From Streptomyces sp. WP-1 (GTDB lineage: Bacteria > Actinomycetota > Actinomycetes > Streptomycetales > Streptomycetaceae): DNA of 64,000 nt. Under the pieces are notes generated by a model. It did no database searches. It saw only the letters and a program-made list of their open reading frames with translations, and had not been told where the DNA came from. Shown one piece after another: positions 49,504-57,744 of the stretch. The stretch's first letter is position 1. The number at the start of each line of letters is the position of its first letter. The translations under genes were made by a program, and so were the position numbers. The stretch is taken from contig NZ_CP123923.1 of NCBI RefSeq assembly GCF_030450125.1, positions 2,604,001 to 2,668,000 of the forward strand, in the 5' to 3' direction.

Positions 49504-50193
49504 TCAGCGGCCCGGTCGTACCGTCAGATCATTGACCTCGGCGTCCCGGGGCAGGTCGAGGGCCATCAGGATCGTCGTGGCCACCGACTCGGGGTCGATC
49601 CACTTCCCGGCGTCGTACTCCTTGCCCTCCTGCTGGTGCACCTTGGCCTGCATGGGGCTCGCGGTGCGGCCCGGGTAGACGGAGGTGACGCGGACACCGG
49701 CGGCGTGCTCCTCCTGGCGCAGGGCGTCGGCGAGGGCCTTCAGGCCGTGCTTGGAGGCGGCGTAGGCGGCCCAGCCGGCGTGCGCGGCGAGGCCCGCGCC
49801 GGAATTGACGAACAGGACGTGGCCGCGGGCGGCGCGCAGCTGGGGCAGCAGGAGGCGGGTCAGCTCGGCGGGGGCGACGAGGTTGACGTCGAGCTGCTGG
49901 CGCCAGGACCTGGGGGTCAGCTCGCCGACCTCGCCGAGGTCGACCACTCCGGCGATGTGCAGCAGGGAGTCCACCCGGTCCGGCGGGCTCTGGTGGGAGA
50001 ACGCCCAGGAGAGCCGGTCCGGTTCGGCGAGGTCGCCCACCAGGGTGCGGGCCCCGGGGAACTCGGCGGCCAGTTCCTTCGCGCGGCCCGCGTCCCGCGC
50101 GTGCAGCACGAGTTCGTCCCCGCGCGCGTGCAGCCGGCGGGCGAGGGCCGCGCCGATGCCGGAACCGGCTCCGGTGATCACATGTGTAGCCAT
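49504..50193 (-). CDS. Short-chain dehydrogenase/reductase (SDR)
   Basis: 229 residues from the ATG at 50193; an ATG three codons earlier is possible. Classical SDR: cofactor motif 'VITGAGSGIGAALARRL', 'HIAGV', catalytic Ser in 'VNSGAGLAAHAGW' and YxxxK as 'YAASKHGLK'. Substrate unknown. Seven bases separate the downstream end of the LOG gene from this start region, so the two form an operon. Confidence 0.9.
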   Translation of the reverse strand: MATHVITGAGSGIGAALARRLHARGDELVLHARDAGRAKELAAEFPGARTLVGDLAEPDRLSWAFSHQSPPDRVDSLLHIAGVVDLGEVGELTPRSWRQQLDVNLVAPAELTRLLLPQLRAARGHVLFVNSGAGLAAHAGWAAYAASKHGLKALADALRQEEHAAGVRVTSVYPGRTASPMQAKVHQQEGKEYDAGKWIDPESVATTILMALDLPRDAEVNDLTVRPGR

Positions 50194-50209
50194 ACCCGCC
50201 ATGCTCGCA

Positions 50210-50749
50210 TCAGCGGGTGCCCAGCTGCTCCTCCAGGTGGGCCAGCGCCCCGGCCGGCTCCTCCGCGAAGAAGACCAGGTCGGCCAGGGGGCGGGGCAGG
50301 AAGCCCTCCTCCTCCATGCGGCGGAACTGCTCGCGCAGCCCGTCGTAGAACCCGGCCGTGTTCAGCAGCACCACCGGCTTTTGGGTGCGGCCGTGCTTCT
50401 TCAGCTCCAGGATCTCGGTGGCCTCGTCCAGGGTGCCGGTGCCGCCGACCATGATGACCACGGCGTCCGCCTTCTCCAGGAGCAGCTTCTTGCGCTCGGC
50501 GAGGTCGGGCGCGATCACCATCTCGTCGGCGGCGGGCCGGGTCTTGTTCGCCAGGAACTCCACGGACACGCCGACCAGCCGGCCGCCCGCCTCCTCCACC
50601 CCGTCGGCGACGACCTTCATCAGCCCGACGTTGGAACCGCCCCAGACCAGGGTGTGGCCGCCCTTGCCGAGCAGCCTCGCGAACTCACGGGCGGGCCGGG
50701 TGTAGCGCTCGTCGAGGTCGGCGGCGGAGAGGAAGACGCAGATGTTCAT
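50210..50749 (-). CDS. LOG-family (TIGR00730-type) protein
   Basis: 179 residues from the ATG at 50749 (GGAGG upstream). Cytokinin riboside 5'-monophosphate phosphoribohydrolase fold: 'CVFLSAADLDERYTRPAREFARLL', 'LVWGGSNVGLMKVVADGV', then 'DAVVIMVGGTGTLDEATEI'. The family's PGGxGTxxE motif is VGGTGTLDE here, with Val for the first Pro. It probably hydrolyses a nucleoside monophosphate; the exact substrate is not known. Confidence 0.88.
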   Translation of the reverse strand: MNICVFLSAADLDERYTRPAREFARLLGKGGHTLVWGGSNVGLMKVVADGVEEAGGRLVGVSVEFLANKTRPAADEMVIAPDLAERKKLLLEKADAVVIMVGGTGTLDEATEILELKKHGRTQKPVVLLNTAGFYDGLREQFRRMEEEGFLPRPLADLVFFAEEPAGALAHLEEQLGTR

Positions 50750-50823
50750 GGCCTCCACCGTACGCGGGAGGAATCGGGCGCCGTACGCGGGAAGAACGGG
50801 GCGCCCGGCGGCGCTGTCCAGGT

Positions 50824-51147
50824 ATGGCCGAAGGACACACCATCACCATCGAAGCCGGCGAGCGGCACGTGCGCGTGGTGCACGGCGACCAGGTGCTCGC
50901 GGAGACCGACCGCCCCCTCCTACTGCGTGAGACGGGCTGCCCGGATCGCTACTACATCCCGGCCGAGGACGTGCGCCTCGACCTGCTGACCCCGTCCGGG
51001 ACGCACACCGTCTGCCCGTTCAAGGGCACGGCGTCCTACTGGTCGCTGCCGGACGCGCCCGACCTGGTCTGGGCCTACCCGGAGCCCAAGCCGGACGTCG
51101 CCCCGATCAAGGACCACCTCTGCTTCTACGACGTCGACGTGTCGTGA
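50824..51147 (+). CDS. DUF427 protein
   Basis: 107 residues, a single DUF427 beta-rich domain: 'ITIEAGERHVRVVHGDQVLAET', 'RYYIPAEDVRLDLLTPSGTHTVCPFKGTASYWSL' and 'WAYPEPKPDVAPIKDHLCFYDVDV'. This small family is widespread in actinobacteria with no established function. Divergent from the LOG gene. Confidence 0.9.
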   Translation: MAEGHTITIEAGERHVRVVHGDQVLAETDRPLLLRETGCPDRYYIPAEDVRLDLLTPSGTHTVCPFKGTASYWSLPDAPDLVWAYPEPKPDVAPIKDHLCFYDVDVS

Positions 51148-51184
51148 CCGACGAGTCCGCCGTCGTGCGGCAGTCTGCACCGAC

Positions 51185-51967
51185 ATGGACAAGAAGACGA
51201 CTTCACGCGACGGAACCTCCCTCGCCTACGCGGTGAGCGGGCGGGGGCCCGTGGTGATCCTGGTGAGCGGCGCGATGTCCACCGGCGGCACTCTGGCCCC
51301 CCTCGCCGAGCGGCTCGCGGACCGGGTGACGGCCGTCGTCTACGACCGCCGGGGCCGCGGCGCGAGCGGCGACACCGCGCCGTACGCGGTGGACCGCGAG
51401 GTCGAGGACCTGGCAGCGCTGCTCGACGCGGTCGGCGGGGACGCCGCGCTGTTCGGCGTCTCCTCCGGCGGCGCGCTGGCACTGGAGGCGGCGGCGAGCG
51501 GGCTGCCGGTCACCCGTACGGCGGTGTACGAGGTGCCGTACGCGGACCATCTGGCGGGCGGCGCCGAGCGCGAGGCCGCGTACAAGCGGGACCTCGGGCG
51601 GGCGCTCGCGGACGACCGGCGCGGGGACGCGGTGGAACTGTTCCTGCGGCTCACCGGGCTCGGCGAGGAGATGATTGGGCGCGCCCGCCAGTCCCCCATG
51701 TGGCCGGGCCTGGAGGCCGCCGCGCCGAGCCTCGCGTACGACGACGCCGTGATGGGCGACGGACTGCTCCCCCGCGCCCGCCTCGCGGCTCTCTCCGTGC
51801 CGCTGCTGGCGGTCGCGGGCGGCGCGAGCCCCGAGTGGATGCGGCAGGCGGGCCGGGACATCGCGGACGCGGTGCCCGGCGGCGCGTACCGGGTCCTCCA
51901 GGGGCAGACCCACATGGTGGAGCCGGAGGTGCTGGGCCCGGTGCTGGCGGACTTCTTCGCCCCTTAG
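51185..51967 (+). CDS. Alpha/beta hydrolase
   Basis: 260 residues. Start 'RDGTSLAYAVSGRGPVVILVSGAM', 'VYDRRGRGASGDTAPYAVDREVEDLAALLDAVGG', nucleophile elbow 'FGVSSGGALALEAA' (GxSxG) and catalytic His in 'GQTHMVEPEVLGPVL'. Small-molecule esterase/hydrolase; the substrate cannot be inferred. It follows DUF427 by 37 bases on the same strand. Confidence 0.9.
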   Translation: MDKKTTSRDGTSLAYAVSGRGPVVILVSGAMSTGGTLAPLAERLADRVTAVVYDRRGRGASGDTAPYAVDREVEDLAALLDAVGGDAALFGVSSGGALALEAAASGLPVTRTAVYEVPYADHLAGGAEREAAYKRDLGRALADDRRGDAVELFLRLTGLGEEMIGRARQSPMWPGLEAAAPSLAYDDAVMGDGLLPRARLAALSVPLLAVAGGASPEWMRQAGRDIADAVPGGAYRVLQGQTHMVEPEVLGPVLADFFAP

Positions 51968-51992
51968 CCGCCGGTACGCCGTGAAACGGAGG

Positions 51993-53114
51993 TCACGCCG
52001 CCGTCGTCGCCCGGGTGGTGGAGGCGATCGTGGCCGAGCCGACGACGCGCGTGCCGTCGTAGAGCACGATCGCCTGGCCGGGGGCGACGCCGCGGACCGG
52101 TTCGGTGAAGCTGACGCGCAGTTCGCCGTCGACCGGCTCGGCCCGTACCTCGGTCTCGCCGCCGTGGGCGCGCAGCTGGGCGGTGTAGGTGCCGGGTGCG
52201 GTGGGGGCGGTGCCGCACCAGCGGGGCTTGATCGCGGTGAGGGCGGTGACGTCCAGGGCGGCGGCCGGGCCGACCGTGACGGTGTTGTCCACCGGGGAGA
52301 TGTCGAGGACGTAGCGCGGCTTGCCGTCGGGGGCCGGGGTGCCGATGCGCAGGCCCTTGCGCTGGCCGATCGTGAAGCCGTACGCCCCCTCGTGCGTGCC
52401 CAGGCGGGTGCCGGACTCGTCCACGATGTCGCCCTCGGCCTTGCCGAGCCGCCGGGCGAGGAAGCCCTGGGTGTCGCCGTCGGCGATGAAGCAGATGTCG
52501 TGCGAGTCGGGCTTCTTGGCCACCGCGAGGCCCCGGCGCTCGGCCTCGGCGCGGATCTCCTCCTTGGTGGTGACCGTGTCGCCGAGCGGGAACATCGCGT
52601 GCGCGAGCTGCTTCTCGTCCAGGACGCCGAGCACGTACGACTGGTCCTTGGCCATGTCGGAGGCGCGGTGCAGCTCGCGGGAGCCGTCGGCGCGGACGAT
52701 CACCTGGGCGTAGTGGCCGGTGCAGACGGCGTCGAAGCCGAGGGCGAGCGCCTTGTCCAGGAGCGCGGCGAACTTGATCTTCTCGTTGCAGCGCAGGCAG
52801 GGGTTGGGGGTGCGCCCGGCCTCGTACTCGGCGATGAAGTCCTCGACGACGTCCTCGCGGAAGCGGTCGGCGAGGTCCCACACGTAGAAGGGGATGCCGA
52901 TGACGTCGGCGGCGCGGCGGGCGTCGCGCGAGTCCTCGATGGTGCAGCAGCCCCGCGCGCCGGTGCGGAAGGACTGGGGGTTGGCGGAGAGCGCGAGATG
53001 GACGCCGGTGACGTCATGGCCGGCTTCCGCGGCGCGCGCGGCGGCGACGGCGGAGTCCACCCCGCCGGACATGGCGGCGAGGACGCGGAGGGGGCGCTGC
53101 GGGGTCTCAGTCAT
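51993..53114 (-). CDS. mnmA: tRNA-specific 2-thiouridylase
   Basis: 373 residues. It thiolates U34 of Lys, Glu and Gln tRNAs using sulfur relayed from a cysteine desulfurase and ATP. PP-loop '[14 protein letters not shown]' at residue ~13, catalytic Cys in '[12 protein letters not shown]' and second Cys in '[15 protein letters not shown]'; C-terminal beta barrels follow. It lies 297 bases downstream of the cysteine desulfurase gene on the same strand; the interval holds a TPP aptamer on the opposite strand. Confidence 0.96.
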   Translation of the reverse strand: MTETPQRPLRVLAAMSGGVDSAVAAARAAEAGHDVTGVHLALSANPQSFRTGARGCCTIEDSRDARRAADVIGIPFYVWDLADRFREDVVEDFIAEYEAGRTPNPCLRCNEKIKFAALLDKALALGFDAVCTGHYAQVIVRADGSRELHRASDMAKDQSYVLGVLDEKQLAHAMFPLGDTVTTKEEIRAEAERRGLAVAKKPDSHDICFIADGDTQGFLARRLGKAEGDIVDESGTRLGTHEGAYGFTIGQRKGLRIGTPAPDGKPRYVLDISPVDNTVTVGPAAALDVTALTAIKPRWCGTAPTAPGTYTAQLRAHGGETEVRAEPVDGELRVSFTEPVRGVAPGQAIVLYDGTRVVGSATIASTTRATTAA

Positions 53115-53197
53115 AACCCTTCCAGGGTACGGGCCCCGGAAAAATCATGGGCCGGGCTCTTTATGTCTGGTATGAGCGGGATTACTCTGTTTACAGG

Positions 53198-53378
53198 CCT
53201 ACGAGACGAGTGAGGGAGTCCAAGCGGAGTAGCCGACGTCAGCGTGAGACCGCGAGGGATCCGCTGGTGCCGACGTCGACGCTCGGGCTGAGAGGCCGGA
53301 AGGTCGCAGGACGGACCGGAAGGCGACCTCCAGACACCTGATCCGGACCATGCCGGCGAAGGGAACCCGCCTCGTAGG
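53198..53378 (+). promoter_or_regulatory. TPP riboswitch aptamer (THI element), apparently without a target gene
   Basis: All conserved parts of the class are present in order on the plus strand: GGGAGTCC (53214-53221), GGGCTGAGAGG (53285-53295), CACCTGATCCGG (53335-53346), CATGCCGGCG and AAGGGAA (53349-53365). P1 is a perfect 8-bp pairing of CCTACGAG (53198-53205) with CTCGTAGG (53371-53378). P3 is long and self-consistent: AGCG/CGCT at the base, GACGTC (53235) with GACGTC (53272), then AGCG/CGCT. P2 pairs GGAG with CTCC. Downstream on this strand there is only the antisense of the cysteine desulfurase gene; the next plus-strand gene begins at 55261. Confidence 0.88.
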
Positions 53379-53411
53379 TCGTTTTCTGTGCCCTTTTCCC
53401 GGCCGCCGGGT

Positions 53412-54581
53412 TCAGGTGAGGCCGGCCGCGCGGGCGCGTTCCACGGCGGGGCCGATGGCTTTGGCGACGGCGTCCACGTCCGCCCGGGTGGAGGTGTGGC
53501 CGAGGGAGAAGCGCAGGGTGCCGCGGGCCAGGTCGGGGTCGACACCGGCGGCGAGCAGGACGTGGCTGGGCTGGGCGACGCCCGCGGTACAGGCGGAGCC
53601 GGTGGAGCACTCGATGCCCTGGGCGTCCAGCAGGAGCAGCAGGGAGTCGCCCTCGCAGCCGGGGAAGGTGAAGTGCGCGCTGGCGGGCAGCCGGCCGCCG
53701 GGGGCGGGGTCGCCGCCGAGGATCGCGTCCGGTACGGCGGCCAGCACGGCGTCGGTCAACCGGTCGCGCAGGGCGCCCACTTCACGCTCGAACTCGCCGC
53801 GCCGCCCGGTCGCGACGCGGCCGGCGACGGCGAAGGAGGCGATGGCCGGGACGTCGAGGGTGCCGGAGCGCACATGGCGTTCCTGGCCGCCGCCGTGCAG
53901 GACGGGCACGGGGGTGTGCTCGCGGCCCAGCAGCAGGGCGCCGATGCCGTACGGGCCGCCGATCTTGTGCGCCGAGACGGTCATCGCGGCGAGGCCGCTG
54001 GCACCGAAGTCGACGGGGACCTGACCGAAGGCCTGGACGGCGTCGGCGTGCAGCGGGACGTCGAACTCGGCCGCGACGTCGGCGAGTTCGCGGATCGGCA
54101 TGATGGTGCCGATCTCGTTGTTGGCCCACATCACGGTGGCCAGCGCGACGTCCTCGGGATTGCGGGCGATGGCCTCGCGCAGGGCGCCCGGGTGGACGCG
54201 GCCGTGGGCGTCGACGGGGAGGTACTCCACGGTGGCGCCCTCGTGCTCGCCGAGCCAGTGCACGGCGTCCAGGACGGCGTGGTGCTCGACGGGGCTGGAC
54301 AGGACGCGGGTGCGGGCGGGGTCGGCGGCGCGGCGGGACCAGTACAGGCCCTTCACGGCGAGGTTGTCCGCCTCGGTGCCGCCGGAGGTGAACACGACCT
54401 CGCTGGGCCGTGCGCCGAGCGCGTCCGCGAGCGTCTCGCGTGCTTCCTCGACCGTACGGCGGGCCCGGCGGCCGGAGGCGTGCAGGGAGGAGGCGTTGCC
54501 CGTGATGCTCAGCTGCGCGGTCAGAGCCTCTGCCGCCTCCGGGAGCATGGGGGTGGTCGCGGCGTGGTCGAGGTAAGCCAT
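53412..54581 (-). CDS. Cysteine desulfurase (IscS/NifS-type, class V aminotransferase)
   Basis: 389 residues. Converts cysteine to alanine and enzyme-bound persulfide. '[10 protein letters not shown]' at the start, '[12 protein letters not shown]', '[11 protein letters not shown]', PLP lysine in '[13 protein letters not shown]', and the persulfide Cys loop '[18 protein letters not shown]'. Positioned upstream of mnmA, its likely sulfur acceptor; the same enzyme class also feeds thiamine and Fe-S synthesis. Its 3' end is 34 bases from the end of the opposing TPP aptamer. Confidence 0.95.
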   Translation of the reverse strand: MAYLDHAATTPMLPEAAEALTAQLSITGNASSLHASGRRARRTVEEARETLADALGARPSEVVFTSGGTEADNLAVKGLYWSRRAADPARTRVLSSPVEHHAVLDAVHWLGEHEGATVEYLPVDAHGRVHPGALREAIARNPEDVALATVMWANNEIGTIMPIRELADVAAEFDVPLHADAVQAFGQVPVDFGASGLAAMTVSAHKIGGPYGIGALLLGREHTPVPVLHGGGQERHVRSGTLDVPAIASFAVAGRVATGRRGEFEREVGALRDRLTDAVLAAVPDAILGGDPAPGGRLPASAHFTFPGCEGDSLLLLLDAQGIECSTGSACTAGVAQPSHVLLAAGVDPDLARGTLRFSLGHTSTRADVDAVAKAIGPAVERARAAGLT

Positions 54582-54640
54582 GGTGGGGTGATTCTACGGC
54601 GCGGCCTTCACGTCGGCGGTGCGCCCTCGGGTACGCGGCC

Positions 54641-54919
54641 TCACAGGCTCCAGGACACCGTGTTCGAGATCTGGACGGCGATCAGGAGGACCGCGAGGTC
54701 GGCGACGCCCAGGGCCAGGCCCAGGCAGGCGCGGCCGCGGCGGGCGGTGCCGCGCCACAGGGAGACCGCGGCCAGGGCGATGGCGACCGGGCCGAGGAAG
54801 AGGTTGAGGACCAGGAGGCCGAGGAGGCCGAGGATGAAGGACGCGACGGCCATGCCGTCGGCGTCGCGGTTGCGGGCGGGGGCCCCGGTGCGGCCCGTGG
54901 CCGGTGCGGTGAGTTGCAT
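54641..54919 (-). CDS. DUF4190-type small membrane protein
   Basis: 92 residues. 'NRDADGMAVASFILGLLGLLVLNLFLGPVAIALAAVSL' and a second hydrophobic segment 'CLGLALGVADLAVLLIAVQIS' form the usual two-helix DUF4190 core. Function unknown. Located 29 bases after another small membrane gene. Confidence 0.8.
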   Translation of the reverse strand: MQLTAPATGRTGAPARNRDADGMAVASFILGLLGLLVLNLFLGPVAIALAAVSLWRGTARRGRACLGLALGVADLAVLLIAVQISNTVSWSL

Positions 54920-54948
54920 GGTGCTCGACTCCCGAGGGTCGGTGGCGG

Positions 54949-55116
54949 TCAGTTGGCCGAGGTGCGCCGGCGGCGGCCGATCCGCTCGCGGACGGCGAAG
55001 ACGCCGAGCCAGACGGCGATGACGGCGGCCAGTACGCCGGTGACGGGCAGCGGTGCGTGGGCGACGGTGCCCAGCACCACACCGAGCAGCATGAGTGCGG
55101 CGACGAGGAACAGCAT
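54949..55116 (-). CDS. Small two-helix membrane protein (55 aa)
   Basis: From the ATG at 55116, with GGAGGGGG about ten bases upstream; a longer frame lacks a site. Two hydrophobic segments ('LFLVAALMLLGVVLGTVAH' and 'PVTGVLAAVIAVWLGVFAV') and a basic tail RERIGRRRRTS. Divergent from the TetR gene and 53 bases from its left operator, hence a likely target. Confidence 0.7.
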   Translation of the reverse strand: MLFLVAALMLLGVVLGTVAHAPLPVTGVLAAVIAVWLGVFAVRERIGRRRRTSAN

Positions 55117-55168
55117 GGGATCAGATCCCCCTCCGGGATGCCTCGCGTTCCAGCTCTGTAAAGTTTCG

Positions 55169-55196
55169 GTGAACAGTTGTAGTAACACTTGTTCAC
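55169..55196. promoter_or_regulatory. Operator-like inverted repeat, left of TetR gene
   Basis: GTGAACAGTTGT and ACACTTGTTCAC are arms around AGTA; 10 of 12 positions pair, with the outer seven perfect. Confidence 0.6.
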
Positions 55197-55241
55197 TGAC
55201 TTTGAGTCTAGCGCGTTTGGCGGCTTTTCAATTCCAGAGAA

Positions 55242-55254
55242 CAGTTGTTAACTG
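55242..55254. promoter_or_regulatory. Operator-like palindrome at the TetR start
   Basis: CAGTT-GTT-AACTG, a 5-3-5 palindrome. The block GAACAGTTGT is shared with the left operator. It ends 6 bp before the TetR ATG, consistent with autorepression. Confidence 0.55.
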
Positions 55255-55260
55255 GATGAC

Positions 55261-55887
55261 ATGAGTCACACCCTCGGCGCCCGGCAGGCCCAGAAGCAGA
55301 AGACCCGGCAGGCGTTCCTCGACGCGGCGCTCGCGCTGCTGGAGGAGCAGAGCCTGAGCAGCCTGGGCCTGCGCGAGGTCACCCGGGCCGTCGGTGTCGC
55401 CCCCACCGCCTTCTACCGGCACTTCCGCTCGATCCCCGACCTCGGTGTCGCCCTGGTCGACGAGGCGCTCGGCAGCCTGCACCCGATGGTGCGCGAGGCG
55501 GTGTCCACGACCGGCGACAGTGCGGAACGCATCGCGCGCGCCGTGGAGTTGATCGCCCACTACGTCGCCGCCCACCCCTCGCACGTCCGCTTCATCGCCC
55601 GTGAGCGGCACGGCGGGGTGCAGCCGGTGCGCGAGGCCATCGGCGGCCAACTGGCCCGGTTCGCCGACGAGGTGCGGGCCACCCTCGCCCAGGACCCCGG
55701 GGCGGCGGGCTGGAGCGACGACGACGTGCTGATGCTCGCGCGGCTGTACGTCGACCAGATGCTGATCACCGCCTCCCTGTTCCTGGAGGCGCTGGAGGGT
55801 CCCGCGGACGAGCGGGACCGGGTGGCCCGGCTGGCCACCCGGCAGCTGCGGCTCATCACCATCGGCCGCGACCACTGGCTGGACTGA
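55261..55887 (+). CDS. TetR-family regulator (FabR-like)
   Basis: 208 residues. HTH region 'QKQKTRQAFLDAALALLEEQSLSSLGLREVTRAVGVAPTAFYRHF'-type pattern; the C-terminal helices carry 'HVRFIARERHGG' and 'LARLYVDQMLITASLFLEAL'. The domain resembles the FabR branch that senses acyl groups and represses desaturase or fatty-acid genes, but nothing of that kind is adjacent. The start overlaps the operator palindromes; ATG kept because the family N-terminus begins there. Confidence 0.92.
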   Translation: MSHTLGARQAQKQKTRQAFLDAALALLEEQSLSSLGLREVTRAVGVAPTAFYRHFRSIPDLGVALVDEALGSLHPMVREAVSTTGDSAERIARAVELIAHYVAAHPSHVRFIARERHGGVQPVREAIGGQLARFADEVRATLAQDPGAAGWSDDDVLMLARLYVDQMLITASLFLEALEGPADERDRVARLATRQLRLITIGRDHWLD

Positions 55888-55899
55888 GCGGCGGGGCCG

Positions 55900-56679
55900 T
55901 CAGCGCTTGGTGCCGCTGTTGAACAGCGAGCGTGACCAGAGGTAGCCGACCAGCGCGATCCCGGCGCACCAGGCCATCGCGATCCACCCGTCGTCGCCGA
56001 TCGCCGTGCCGCAGAGCAGTCCGCGCAGCGCCTCGGTCATCGGCGTGAACGGCTGGTTCTCCGCGAACCAGCGCAGGCCCGGCGACATCGACCCGGCCGG
56101 CACGAACGCCGAGCCGAGGAACGGCAGGAACTGGATCAGCAGCGGCTTGTTGCTCGCGGACTCGACCGTCTTGGAGACCAGGCCGAACGCCACCGACAGC
56201 CAGGTCACCGCGAACGCGACGGCCGCGAGCAGACCGGCCGCGGCGAGCCACCGGAGCGGGCTCGCCCCGGAGCGGAAGCCGACCGCGAGGGCGACGCCCA
56301 CGACCGGGACGCAGCAGAGCATCGTCTGGAGGACGCTGCCGATGACATGCCCGGTCATGAACGACGAGCGCGTGATGTCCATGGTGCGGAAGCGGTTGAT
56401 GATGCCCTCGGTCATGTCGTCGCAGACCGCGATCGAGGTCGACATCGAACCGGCGGCCACACCCATGATGATGATCCCGGGGGTGAGATAGCCGATGTAC
56501 GCGTCCCGGCCGCCCATGCCCGCGCCGATCGAGCCCCCGAAGGCGTACACGAACAGCAGCAGCATCAGGATCGGCATCATGGCGGCGCCGAGCCCCACGG
56601 AGGGGTAGCGGATCGCGTGCTTGAGGTTGCGGCGCAGCATGGTCCGCGAGTCGTGCACGGCGTGGGCGAGCGTGCTCAT
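55900..56679 (-). CDS. ABC-2 type transporter permease (DrrB-like)
   Basis: 259 residues with about six membrane segments. 'MPILMLLLFVYAFGG', 'YIGYLTPGIIIMGVAAGSMSTSIAVCDDMTEGIINRFRTMDI' and 'NQPFTPMTEALRGLL' are typical of the DrrB drug-exporter permeases. GGAGAACCG precedes the ATG, which overlaps the ATPase stop by four bases. Last gene of a four-gene operon. Cargo unknown. Confidence 0.9.
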   Translation of the reverse strand: MSTLAHAVHDSRTMLRRNLKHAIRYPSVGLGAAMMPILMLLLFVYAFGGSIGAGMGGRDAYIGYLTPGIIIMGVAAGSMSTSIAVCDDMTEGIINRFRTMDITRSSFMTGHVIGSVLQTMLCCVPVVGVALAVGFRSGASPLRWLAAAGLLAAVAFAVTWLSVAFGLVSKTVESASNKPLLIQFLPFLGSAFVPAGSMSPGLRWFAENQPFTPMTEALRGLLCGTAIGDDGWIAMAWCAGIALVGYLWSRSLFNSGTKR

Positions 56680-57686
56680 CGGTTCTCCTTGAGGTGCAGC
56701 GGGGCGCCGGAGCCCGCGGTGCCCTGGCCGGTCAGGGCGAGGAAGACGTCGTCGAGGTCGGGGGTGTGCACGGAGAAGCCGGCGGCCCGGATGCCGGCGG
56801 CGTCGAGCCGGTCGAGCAGGGCCCGCAGCGCGTCGAGTCCCCCGTCGCCCGCGACCCGCAGGGCGAGTCCGTCGTCGTCCCGGGCGGCGCCGGGGAAGGC
56901 CGCGGCGGCGCGCTCGTACTCGGCGGACCCGGTGAACCGCAGCCGTACATGGCTGCCGGGGATGCGCGCCTTCAGTTCGTCGGCGGTGCCCTCGGCCACG
57001 ATCCGGCCGCCGTCGAGTACGGCGATCCGGTCGGCCAACTGGTCGGCCTCCTCCAGGTATTGGGTGGTGAGGAAGACCGTCGTACCGCCCGCGACCAGCT
57101 CGCGCACCATGTCCCACATGGTGCGGCGGCTGCGGGGGTCGAGGCCGGTCGTCGGCTCGTCCAGGAAGATCACCTGGGGGTCGCCGACCAGTGTCATCGC
57201 GAGGTCGAGCCGGCGCCGCATGCCGCCGGAGAAGGTCGCGGCCCGCTTGCGGGCGACGTCCGCGATGCCGAACCGTTCGAGCAACTCCCTGGTACGGGCG
57301 CGCCCTTCGCGCTTGCCGAGGCGGAGCAGGTCGGCCATGAGAAGCAGGTTCTCCTCGGCCGTGAGCAGATCGTCGAGCGCGGCGAACTGCCCGGTGACCC
57401 CGATCGCGGAGCGCACCCCGTCCGGGGCGGTGGCGATGTCGTGGCCGGCGACCTGGGCCTGCCCGCCGTCGGCGGCGACGAGCGTGGACAGGATCTGCAC
57501 GGTGGTGGTCTTGCCGGCCCCGTTCGGCCCGAGCAGCGCGAACACGGTCCCGGCCGGGATGCGCAGATCGATGCCGTCGAGGACGGTCTTGTCGCCGTAC
57601 GACTTGCGCAGATCGAAGGCGGAGACGGCGGCGGGCGGCCGCGCATCGCCACTCTTGATTGGCGTGGGCATGACAGAAAAGGGCAT
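56676..57686 (-). CDS. ABC transporter ATP-binding protein (DrrA-like)
   Basis: 336 residues from the ATG at 57686 (GGGGGGCG upstream). Walker A 'LLGPNGAGKTTTVQIL', signature 'ATFSGGMRRRLDLAMTL', Walker B 'VIFLDEPTTGLDPRSRR', H-loop region 'TTQYLEEADQLADRI', and the DrrA-type C-terminal domain ending in 'PDLDDVFLALTG'. Powers export with the coupled permease. An in-frame ATG at 57671 lacks a ribosome site. Confidence 0.93.
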   Translation of the reverse strand: MPFSVMPTPIKSGDARPPAAVSAFDLRKSYGDKTVLDGIDLRIPAGTVFALLGPNGAGKTTTVQILSTLVAADGGQAQVAGHDIATAPDGVRSAIGVTGQFAALDDLLTAEENLLLMADLLRLGKREGRARTRELLERFGIADVARKRAATFSGGMRRRLDLAMTLVGDPQVIFLDEPTTGLDPRSRRTMWDMVRELVAGGTTVFLTTQYLEEADQLADRIAVLDGGRIVAEGTADELKARIPGSHVRLRFTGSAEYERAAAAFPGAARDDDGLALRVAGDGGLDALRALLDRLDAAGIRAAGFSVHTPDLDDVFLALTGQGTAGSGAPLHLKENR

Positions 57687-57744
57687 GACGCCCCCCGTTC
57701 GAAGGCTGAGGTGGAGTGGGAGGTGAGCCGGTCGCGGTCGCCGC

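Noticed and set aside
53350..54024. ATG inside the TPP aptamer opening a 224-codon plus-strand frame, as a possible riboswitch target
   Set aside because: The ATG is part of the conserved CATGCCGGCG aptamer block, and the frame is the antisense of the cysteine desulfurase gene with no protein character.
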